In this document: positions 27,301-32,739 of the stretch, one piece after another
Numbering within the stretch: the first letter of the stretch is position 1
Layout of the letters: every line of letters starts with the position of its first letter
Assembly (NCBI GenBank): GCA_036273735.1
Contig: DASUHA010000154.1
Location: forward strand, 1 to 64,000
From: 13-2-20CM-66-19 sp036273735
GTDB lineage: Bacteria > Pseudomonadota > Gammaproteobacteria > Steroidobacterales > Steroidobacteraceae
Direction of reading: 5' to 3'
DNA: 64,000 nt
Translations under genes and position numbers: made by a program
The notes under the pieces: generated by a model
The model's database searches: none
What the model was told of the DNA's origin: nothing
Seen by the model: only the letters and a program-made list of their open reading frames with translations

Positions 27301-28581
27301 CTCATCGAAGAGGTCGGTGTCGTACTCGACGCGGCCCTCGATGGCGTCACCCATCTCTCGCGCGATGAGGCTCAGCTCGAAGCGTGCGACGACCGTGGGA
27401 AGCGTAAATTCCGTGAGCCGCACGGCTCCGAGTCGTCGCTCGGACGCAATCGGCGGCTCCATCGCGATCATGGTCTGCAACAGTGGCATCCGGCCTGGCT
27501 CGCGCGGAATTTCGAGAGCCTCCACGACCTCCTCGAAGGGAAGCCGTCCATGTTCGTGGGCCGATAGGACGTTCGCTCTGACCTGCCGCAGCAACTGACC
27601 GACTGTCAGATCTGGCCGGAAGTCAGTCCGCATGGCGACGGTATTTGCGAAGTAGCCGACTACACGTTTGGAATCCGCCCCTCGATTGGCTATGACCGTC
27701 CCACTGATCACCGTCGCCTGCCTGCTATAGCGGTGGAGGAGCGTCTGCCAGGCCGCGATCAGCGCCATGAACGGCGTGCAGCGGTTGCGTGATGCTAACG
27801 AGCGCACCCCGGCAATCGTTGCGCCATCGAGCGCGAAGGGGAGGCTCGCCCCGTGAAAGCGCTGCTCGACGGGGCGCGGGCGGTCCGTCGGCATGTCGAG
27901 AAGAACGGGAGCTCCGGCGAGATGGCCTCTCCAGTATGCGAGCTCCCGGTCTCGCACTCCTGAGGACAACAAATCCTCCTCCGCGGAGGCATAGCTGGCG
28001 TATTGGGCCGATGGTTCGCGCGATGACGCCGCTACGCCCGCGGTCTCAGTCAGATAGAGCTCGCAGAGCTCATCGAGCAACACACCGATGGACAATCCGT
28101 CGCAGACGCCATGGTGAAAGCACCACAGGAGCCGGTGCTCGTCCGCGCTCGACGTGACGAGCGTGGCCCTCATCCCGTGCTCATTCCCGAGATCGAATGG
28201 TCGTGCGGCTTCCGCGCGGGCCAGAAGTTCGAATTGCTCGGCCTGCTGCGGCGCGGCGAATTCCTCCACAGAAAACCGGCACATCCTCCAGTCCCCCACC
28301 GGCACGGCATGCTGAGTGGGGACATGCTCCGGGCTGTCCCAGCGACTGCGAAGCACCTCGTGGCGTTGAAAGAGCCCCCTCAATGCGCGTTCGAGCGCCG
28401 AGGTATCCAGTGAGCCTTGCAGGCGCAGGCCGACGGAAATGTTGTAGAGGGCCGTTCCCGGTGCGTACTGCTGCCAAAACCACATCCGCCGCTGTCCGGC
28501 CGACAGCGGCACCTCGAGGCCCGTGCGCAGCTTGGCGGCCTCGACTGAAAGCGCGCCAGGTTTGGGCCCCAACCTGTCCAA
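21322..28581 (-). CDS. Dimodular non-ribosomal peptide synthetase, C-A-T-C-A-T-TE with a Cys-type thioesterase
   Basis: The 2419-residue synthetase has condensation domain 1 (HHGVCDG near residue 156), adenylation domain 1 (YTSGSTGEPKG near 630), thiolation domain 1 (LGGHSLL near 1031), condensation domain 2 (HHAIGDLWS near 1224), adenylation domain 2 (YTSGSTGKPKG near 1694), thiolation domain 2 (VGGHSLR near 2083) and a thioesterase. Reading the Stachelhaus positions by eye gives DILQLGLIWK for A2, a glycine code, and DVAFVGATLK for A1, which I cannot assign. The thioesterase nucleophile elbow is GACTGG, with Cys2214 where Ser is usual; Asp (IMDSWHP) and His (FVSPHVD) are present. Start is TTG at 28581, because an in-frame stop lies just upstream and no ATG exists; GGAG is ten bases away. 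The leading C domain suggests an acyl or trans-supplied donor. There is no MbtH gene nearby. Confidence 0.93.
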   Translation of the reverse strand: MDRLGPKPGALSVEAAKLRTGLEVPLSAGQRRMWFWQQYAPGTALYNISVGLRLQGSLDTSALERALRGLFQRHEVLRSRWDSPEHVPTQHAVPVGDWRMCRFSVEEFAAPQQAEQFELLARAEAARPFDLGNEHGMRATLVTSSADEHRLLWCFHHGVCDGLSIGVLLDELCELYLTETAGVAASSREPSAQYASYASAEEDLLSSGVRDRELAYWRGHLAGAPVLLDMPTDRPRPVEQRFHGASLPFALDGATIAGVRSLASRNRCTPFMALIAAWQTLLHRYSRQATVISGTVIANRGADSKRVVGYFANTVAMRTDFRPDLTVGQLLRQVRANVLSAHEHGRLPFEEVVEALEIPREPGRMPLLQTMIAMEPPIASERRLGAVRLTEFTLPTVVARFELSLIAREMGDAIEGRVEYDTDLFDEDTVSRLIGHLHILLREMSRAASEDKLSELSWMETQERRLLLQDWNATDRPFPAGTVHQLFEAQVRLTPEAVALVSDAQSLTYRRLNQRANRLARHLREWGIGVGEMVPLMMRRSAELIIAELAVLKCGAAYVPLDEAWPKERRKFIVRDCRARLVVSAKKASATEIDGTPSHEIDRILDQGSSLSDEDDDNNQAVEIDAGAVAYAMYTSGSTGEPKGVLVPHRAIVRLVVNNGYAAFGSDDRVAFAANAAFDVSTAEVWAPLLNGGRVVVIDQETLLQPERFSAALRAHAIDVLFTTVAIFNQYAGSLANEWARLRYLVIGGDALDAKTIAAALKNGRPRHLINAYGPTEATTLATTYEIGEIADENQNVPIGRPIANTRIYILDEHRYPVPIGVRGEIYIGGAGVACGYLNRPELTAERFIADPFSQNPGARIYRTGDVGRWRADGNIEFLGRNDHQVKIRGYRIELGEIELQLLKHPTVREAAVVARQQQGEPGERHLVAYYTVAGGETRESSTAQLRRYLEAQLPPYMVPTAFVRLERLPLTPNGKVDRKALPAPQHETYARGAYEAPCGVVEEAIAAIWEEVLKVQPVGRNGDFFALGGHSLLATQVASRIRRALGVELSLRTLFEARTIAALAAHIDAGRTEGRAGALPPIDAAPRERPLPLSFSQRRMWFMQQLEPSSTAYNMPFAIRIRGELDTRALAGAIEAMVARHEAFRTTFSIRDGEPVQTIHASVPAELRQIDLSQRGTREAAEEAAQLFRAESMQPFDLALGPLHRLLLARLGPSDHMLLWLIHHAIGDLWSMAVLMREFQQLYRALRCGEMAALPPLPIQYSDFAVWQRRHMSGEALASQLAYWRGRLDGIAPLALPADRPRPRHQTFRGSNIIAAIPTSLLTALKAFGARHGVTPFMTLLACFKILLARYCNQEDIAIGVPIANRTRVETESLVGTLVNTLVMQTSLTGNPRFTELLARVQETALGAYAHQDLPFEVIVEELAGARDAGHAPLVQVMFNVANALQERPQLDGLALDPFLFDSGAAQFDLSVLVDTELTGSIIFTYSTEMFDAVTMRRMVTHYLGILEQAISAPEERILSYPMLTAAERAAAIEGWNRTMAAYPAEKRACDLIDEQARRTPQRIAVRMGSQSLTYAALETRANQLGDYLQDLGIGPGKAVGVCLERSPDMIVALLAIMKAGGAYVPLDPAFPAARLQAMSEDADLSLSLTQDGLAHLLPRSSGERICLDEITRALAMRSAHSLASQGSSGDLAYVLYTSGSTGKPKGVEVSHRALTNFLCSMLERPGCRTDEVLLAVTTLSFDIAGLELYLPLIVGGQVELASREEAADPRKLMGRMQASRPTLMQATPATWRMLIDAGWGGDRALTALCGGEPLVRDLAEALLGRCAAVWNLYGPTETTIWSTCERVQRGTSDISIGRPIANTRVYVLDSGLQPVPIGVSGEIYIGGHGVARGYRNRPDLTADRFIADPFVPGERVYRTGDLARYLPDGRVLHLGRLDQQVKIRGFRIELGEVEHALVRLASIRQAVVVAKADVGAAKQLVAYLVPRGEPPTVEDMRARLLETLPAYMVPSRFVFLEALPLTPNNKIDVTALPVLGAEAASMSAAAVQPRNPHELQLTALWRQVLQDDSIGIHDNFFEVGGHSLRAVELFAQIEHVYGVKLPLAVLFQSPTIEKIAPMLVSGVEVTCRSLIAIQPLGDGVPLFAFPGVGGEVLVFATLAQRLGRNQPFYGLRAQGLYGRERPFTSVEAAVAHYLAEIRSVRPVGPYFLAGACTGGVFAYEAAQQLAAQGHQVSLVIMDSWHPSSYRARRAMLPLWPAYFLGSKLAAYSRQAYGLPARQWPGYVQRKLRGAAAALRQTRKESLGTTEFLSQRVVQATLQAVSSYRARPYAGGLLNVIAAGRQVAPGTRDTRRAWEELAAGPIRTEITAAEDSGRLFVSPHVDALAQAVMQYAGREFSDSAAEEAASAPALTDSVCAGC

Positions 28582-29049
28582 CAGTTCACCGCTCCGCGCC
28601 AGGGATCATCGCTCGCTCCGTTTCTTGGCGGATATTGTGGGGCGAGCCGTCAAACGCTCATGTCCACGGTTGATGCTACCCCAAAAACCGCGGTATCCCA
28701 AAGACCCAGGTCCCGGTCTCTCCTGCGCGCGGGCGGGGAGCACCTGAATAGCGGTATCGGAAATCGGCCCCGGCACAAGAATCTCCATAGAACCAATGAC
28801 TTGCACGGCTTACCGGCAGTGAGTCCACAGCGCGTCGGGCTCCGATTGATGTGACCGCGCAGGGCTCGCGAGGGACCGCGGCGCCGTGCCCGAGATGGCC
28901 CGCCCGCGGACTGCATCCAACACATTGGTCCCGGGAAGGATCCACGCCGCGTGTAGCAGCTTCCAACTTTGTAGTATCGGTGGACCGCCGCGCATTAGTC
29001 CCCGACTCCAGCGTATGGGCAGGTTGAGAATGCCCTCGCGGGCTCCCAT
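28582..29049. other. Divergent intergenic region between the NRPS and alkB-like genes
   Basis: No gene, tRNA or operator palindrome is evident. It must hold the promoters of the NRPS operon and of the AlkB-type gene. Confidence 0.45.
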
Positions 29050-29637
29050 ATGAGAACGATGGCGCAGCGCAGTCTATTCCCCCCGAGCAGCGACCCATTC
29101 GCACGCGGATATGCGTATGAGCCGGACTTTCTGTCCGAGGCAGAGGAGCAGGCGCTCATCGGCGAGATCGAGTGCCTGCCGCTGAAGCAGGCGGAGTACA
29201 AAGGCTATCTGGCCCACCGGCGCATCGTGAGCTACGGCGGGCGGTACGATTTCTCGGCACAGCGCCTGCAGCCCGGCGAGCCGATCGCGCCCTTTCTCCA
29301 TCCCCTGCGGGCCCGAGCCGCCGCGTGGCTTGGCGGCCACGCGGACGATTTCACGCACGCGCTGATCGCACAATATCCGCCGGGATCGCAGCTCGGCTGG
29401 CACCGCGATGTCCCGGACTTCGAGCTCGTGATGGGGATATCCCTGGCAGGTTCCTGCCGCATGCGTTTCCGGCACTACCCGCCCCGCCTTCGCGAGCGGT
29501 CGATCGCGCTCGAGATCGAGCCCCGCTCAATTTATCGGCTTCAGGATGAAGCGCGTTGGGAGTGGCAGCACAGCGTGCCTCCGGTGCCCGCCCTACGGTA
29601 TTCGATTACGTTTCGCACACTGCGAAGGCAGACCTAG
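29050..29637 (+). CDS. AlkB-family 2-oxoglutarate/Fe(II) dioxygenase
   Basis: The 195-residue protein has the double-stranded beta-helix of AlkB homologues. The iron ligands are seen in GWHRDVPDF (HxD) and in the distal His of WEWQHSVPP, and the 2-oxoglutarate-binding arginines lie in RYSITFRTLRR. ALIAQYPPGSQLGWHRD and GISLAGSCRMRFRHY are typical strand motifs. The family removes alkyl groups from nucleic acid bases by oxidative dealkylation. ATG at 29050 or 29059 could start it; no strong ribosome-binding site decides. It is divergent from the NRPS gene and need not be related to it. Confidence 0.9.
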   Translation: MRTMAQRSLFPPSSDPFARGYAYEPDFLSEAEEQALIGEIECLPLKQAEYKGYLAHRRIVSYGGRYDFSAQRLQPGEPIAPFLHPLRARAAAWLGGHADDFTHALIAQYPPGSQLGWHRDVPDFELVMGISLAGSCRMRFRHYPPRLRERSIALEIEPRSIYRLQDEARWEWQHSVPPVPALRYSITFRTLRRQT

Positions 29638-29818
29638 CTCCGCATACGCGGCATCCGCAAAAGAGGCACCCGCCGCATAAAAGTCAATGGCCGGCCGATC
29701 CGCAGGCTCGCGGTCGCCCGCTGCCGTGCCAACAGCGGAATAAAATTTGTCGCCGGCAGCGCGCGAAATACCGCCTACAATATGCGCGGCTTCCATGCAA
29801 TCTCCGGGAGGGGCGGCG

Positions 29819-30646
29819 ATGCGCATTGCTAGCGTGGGTCATGCGGTCTTTGCGGCGACCTTCATTGTCCTCGGCATCCAGGGTCTGATCCCGGGTGATT
29901 TCGCGCGCATACTCGGGCAGCTGCCGAAAGACATCGCCTGGCGCGAAGTGCTGGCGGTGCTGATTTACCTGCGCCCCTTCATCTACCTGGCCTGCGGCCT
30001 CGGTCTCTTCTGGCAGCGGGGCCGCGGCGCCGCGGCCCGCCTCCTAGTGGCATTTCTGCTCCTCTGGATGTTGGCGTTCAAGATTCCATTCATCGTCCGC
30101 TCGCCTACCGTGGAAGTCTATTATCAGAGCTGGGGCGAGACCGCGGTGTTGGTGGCGGGTGCCTGGGTGCTGTATGCCTGGTTTGCCCCGATCTGGGACA
30201 GGCAGCGACTGGCTTTCGCGACCGGCGACACTGGCGTACGCAACGCGAGGATCCTCTACGCTCTGGCCCTGATCGCCTTTGGCCTGTCCCACTTCGCCTA
30301 TCTCGGCAACACCGCACCGCTGGTGCCCGCGTGGCTGCCGTGGCATGTCTTCTGGGCCTATTTCACCGGCTCGACGTACCTGCTTGCGGCTGCGGCCATA
30401 CTCATTGGGCTCTACGCTCGGCTGGCGGCCGCACTCTCAACATGGCAGATGGGCCTCTTCACGCTGCTGGTTTGGACACCCCTCATGTTCGCGGGCACCA
30501 TCACCGCGGGACAACGCGGTGAGTTCATCGTCTCCTGGATGTTGACCACGGCCGCCTGGGTGCTCACGGATTCCTACCGCGGTGTCCCCTGGCTCGCCAC
30601 ACGCAGGCGCGCGAGCGCTGGCGTCGCAGCGGAACGAGCTGTCTAG
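29819..30646 (+). CDS. DoxX-like multi-pass membrane protein
   Basis: The 275-residue protein has seven or so hydrophobic segments and no signal peptide (VGHAVFAATFIVLGIQGLIP; FIYLACGLGLFW; LLVAFLLLWMLAF; GETAVLVAGAWVLYAW; WHVFWAYFTGSTYLLAAAAI). HVFWAYFTGSTYLLAAAAIL and GLYARLAA resemble DoxX/DUF4267-like inner-membrane proteins. Function in this group is not settled. The start at 29819 follows GGGAGG with good spacing; the open frame extends upstream to 29747 but lacks support. It is 180 bp downstream of the AlkB-type gene on the same strand and may be read through from it. Confidence 0.75.
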   Translation: MRIASVGHAVFAATFIVLGIQGLIPGDFARILGQLPKDIAWREVLAVLIYLRPFIYLACGLGLFWQRGRGAAARLLVAFLLLWMLAFKIPFIVRSPTVEVYYQSWGETAVLVAGAWVLYAWFAPIWDRQRLAFATGDTGVRNARILYALALIAFGLSHFAYLGNTAPLVPAWLPWHVFWAYFTGSTYLLAAAAILIGLYARLAAALSTWQMGLFTLLVWTPLMFAGTITAGQRGEFIVSWMLTTAAWVLTDSYRGVPWLATRRRASAGVAAERAV

Positions 30647-30892
30647 CTGCGCCTCGCGCTCGCCCGATCCGTCCCCCGTCCCATCTCACGCGCCCCCGGT
30701 CACGCTCGACCTGACGACGGCGCGCCAAAGACGGTCACGGGCCGTCCCCCTTGTCCGGCTCATATACCCCGTACACGCCGAAGCCTGGAACGGCCTTTGC
30801 TTGAGCCCGAGTCAACTGATCGATTGGCCCAGGCGTCCCGCAAGCCCGGAGGGGGAAGCGGTCGCCTCATAAACGGAAACAGGAGTGCCTAC

Positions 30893-31285
30893 ATGCGCAA
30901 GCCGACCTCATCCTCCAAGTACGTGATAGCCGCGCTGGTGGCCGCGACCTTCGGCCTGACGGCCGGGCCTGCAATGGCCCAAACGCCATCGCAGGGTGAC
31001 CAGAGCAATAGTGCCGCGAGCCATAAGCCCGCGAGTAAGAAGAGTGTCCGGGAGTTGACCTCCCAGGTGAAGCAGCAGAACGAGCAGATGCGGCAGACGA
31101 CGGGCAAGCTGAACCGCGCGACCGCTCAGCTCAAAGAGACCACCCATCGCATGAAGGAGGCGCAGGCGAAGGAGAGACGCGTCGCGAGCGCAGAGCACAG
31201 CGTCAAGAAGGGAACGCGCCATGAGCGGAGCCACATGCACGCGCGCATGCACCAGCCCGCGAATACGACACCGCCGCCCCGCTAG
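30893..31285 (+). CDS. Small exported coiled-coil protein
   Basis: The 130 residues start with a signal peptide (SKYVIAALVAATFGLTAGPA then MAQTP). The mature part is a predicted helical coiled coil with heptad-like hydrophobics (VRELTSQVKQQNEQMRQTTG, LNRATAQLKETTHRMKEAQA) ending in a Lys/Arg/His-rich tail. I do not recognise a named family. It should be periplasmic. AGGAG eight bases before the ATG supports the start. It ends in front of a strong hairpin at 31308-31343 that separates it from the convergent YCII gene. Confidence 0.7.
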   Translation: MRKPTSSSKYVIAALVAATFGLTAGPAMAQTPSQGDQSNSAASHKPASKKSVRELTSQVKQQNEQMRQTTGKLNRATAQLKETTHRMKEAQAKERRVASAEHSVKKGTRHERSHMHARMHQPANTTPPPR

Positions 31286-31307
31286 TACGACGACTGGTAC
31301 AACGATA

Positions 31308-31343
31308 CGGCGGCCGCTCCAAGCTCGATTGGAGCGGCCGCCG
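31308..31343. terminator. Bidirectional hairpin between convergent genes
   Basis: CGGCGGCCGCTCCAA, loop GCTCGA, then TTGGAGCGGCCGCCG: 15 perfect pairs located between the stops of two convergent genes (31285 and 31356). No T-tract is present on either strand. Confidence 0.65.
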
Positions 31344-31355
31344 CCGCGTCAATGA

Positions 31356-31721
31356 TCAGGCTGCGGCGCACTCCTCCTGTGCCTCATCGAATACTTCGAT
31401 GAGCTCGCAGGTCCCATCGCCAGCGATCTGCAGAAACTTCTGCACTTCACGCGCGAGCTCCTCACGCGAACTCGCCCGTAGCAGCGCATAACCGGCGGCG
31501 GGCATCAGGCTCGAGCCTGCGACCGGTCCGTCCTCGACCGTGACGCGACCCTGGCGGCGAGCGATTTTCATCGCGGTATTGCGCGACTTGATGCCACCGG
31601 TCGTGACGAGAACGCCGGCCTTGGACATTACCTCGATCAACCGACCCATCTCGGCCATGTGCTCGGCAGAGGGCGGCCCGCTCGGCGGAACGGCGGGGGT
31701 GAAGAGCGAAAGAAAAAGCAT
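31356..31721 (-). CDS. YCII/DGPF-domain protein
   Basis: The 121-residue protein fits the YCII-related alpha/beta barrel: MLFLSLFTPAVPPSGPPSAE, EMGRLIEVMSKAGVLVTTGG, RVTVEDGPVAGSSLMPAAGY and SREELAREVQKFLQIAGDG. DGP near the middle is the domain's signature. These proteins are often encoded beside SRPBCC or ECF sigma genes, and their enzymatic role is poorly known. Start ATG at 31721 has AGGAG seven bases upstream. It is divergent from the SRPBCC/ArsR pair, sharing the promoter region that holds two palindromes (31813-31830 and 31862-31877), so the ArsR protein probably controls it too. Confidence 0.85.
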   Translation of the reverse strand: MLFLSLFTPAVPPSGPPSAEHMAEMGRLIEVMSKAGVLVTTGGIKSRNTAMKIARRQGRVTVEDGPVAGSSLMPAAGYALLRASSREELAREVQKFLQIAGDGTCELIEVFDEAQEECAAA

Positions 31722-31812
31722 GTCGAGTCTCCTGTCACGGGGAAGATTACGTATCTCGATCATTAGCCGAACTCCCGCTCGTGGATTCGACACCCGAGGC
31801 CGACGAATTTCA

Positions 31813-31830
31813 TGCAACCTTAAAGTTGCA
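31813..31830. promoter_or_regulatory. Palindrome 1 of a probable ArsR-family operator
   Basis: TGCAAC-N6-GTTGCA is a perfect inverted repeat in the divergent promoter region. It has the same geometry as the site at 31862-31877. Confidence 0.6.
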
Positions 31831-31861
31831 CTTCCGTGAAAACGGCGCATACTGAGCATAC

Positions 31862-31877
31862 GCAACCCTTTGGTTGC
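31862..31877. promoter_or_regulatory. Palindrome 2 of a probable ArsR-family operator
   Basis: GCAAC-N6-GTTGC repeats the half-sites and spacing of the first palindrome, with centres about 48 bp apart. It lies 16 bp upstream of the SRPBCC start. Confidence 0.6.
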
Positions 31878-31893
31878 ATGCAGGAGAGCGTGG

Positions 31894-32361
31894 ATGAATC
31901 CATCATCAGAGACCGATCGCATCGAGCGCAGCGTCGTCATCACTGCACCGCGGGAGCGGGTCTGGCGCGCCCTCTCCGATCCCCAGGAGTTCGGCAGCTG
32001 GTTCGGTGTCAATCTCGCCGGTCAGGCCTTCTCACCCGGACGGACTACGCGCGGGCCGATCACAGCCAAGGGATACGAGCACATCATCTGGGAAGCTCAC
32101 ATCGATCGGGTCGAGCCCCCGAATGTGCTGTCCTTCCACTGGCATCCTTACGCCATCGATCCCAACACCGACTACAGCAACGAGGAGCCGACGCTCGTGA
32201 CCTTCACGCTCGAGGACGCACCGGGAAACGCGACCATGCTCACGGTGGTCGAGTCGGGCTTCGACAAGGTGCCGCCGAGCCGCCGTCTCGAGGCCTTTCG
32301 GATGAACGATCGCGGCTGGAGCATCCAGATGGAGAACATCGTTCGCCATGTCACCCCGTAA
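31894..32361 (+). CDS. SRPBCC/AHSA1-family protein
   Basis: The 155-residue protein has the SRPBCC (START-like) helix-grip fold of the AHSA1 group: IERSVVITAPRERVWRALSD, FGSWFGVNL, IDRVEPPNVLSFHWHP, VTFTLEDAPGNATMLTVVES and a long C-terminal helix GWSIQMENI. Such proteins bind hydrophobic ligands and often occur next to ArsR regulators; the ligand is unknown. GGAG seven bases before ATG supports the start. Its 3' end overlaps the ArsR gene by 14 bp, which suggests translational coupling. Confidence 0.88.
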   Translation: MNPSSETDRIERSVVITAPRERVWRALSDPQEFGSWFGVNLAGQAFSPGRTTRGPITAKGYEHIIWEAHIDRVEPPNVLSFHWHPYAIDPNTDYSNEEPTLVTFTLEDAPGNATMLTVVESGFDKVPPSRRLEAFRMNDRGWSIQMENIVRHVTP

Positions 32362-32731
32362 GCCGGCAGCCGCGGCCGGCGAGCGCGCGGCCACCCTGCC
32401 CGTTCTCACTCGCTCCAGCGCAGCGCTCGCGGGCGTCTTCGCCGCATTAGGTGATCCGACGCGGCTGCGATTGGTCGTCGTATTGTGCGCTGGAGGCGCT
32501 TTGTCGATCGCTCAGCTCACCGCCAACACCGACATCAGCCGTCAGGCAGTGACTAAGCACCTACGAGTGCTTGCGGACGTCGGCGTAGTACGTGACATGA
32601 AGGCCGGACGCGAACGGCTCTGGCAACTCGATCCAGCGCAGATCGATGAGGCGAAGCGGTCGCTCGACGTCATCGGCCGGCAATGGGAGATGGCACTCGG
32701 CCGACTCAAGGCGTTCGCGGAAGCGACCTGA
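32348..32731 (+). CDS. ArsR-family winged-helix repressor
   Basis: The 127-residue protein carries the ArsR winged-helix core: FAALGDPTRLRLVVVLCAGG, ALSIAQLTANTDISRQAVTK, HLRVLADVGVVRDMKAGRER and LWQLDPAQIDEA. There is no obvious metal-binding Cys pair in the recognition helix, so a non-metal signal is likely, as in SRPBCC-linked ArsR proteins. It overlaps the SRPBCC gene by 14 bp and is probably coexpressed with it. Two palindromes upstream of the operon are the likely binding sites, giving autoregulation and control of the divergent YCII gene. The 8-bp gap to the next gene's stop on the opposite strand is tight. Confidence 0.88.
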   Translation: MSPRKPAAAAGERAATLPVLTRSSAALAGVFAALGDPTRLRLVVVLCAGGALSIAQLTANTDISRQAVTKHLRVLADVGVVRDMKAGRERLWQLDPAQIDEAKRSLDVIGRQWEMALGRLKAFAEAT

Positions 32732-32739
32732 TGGCAGGA

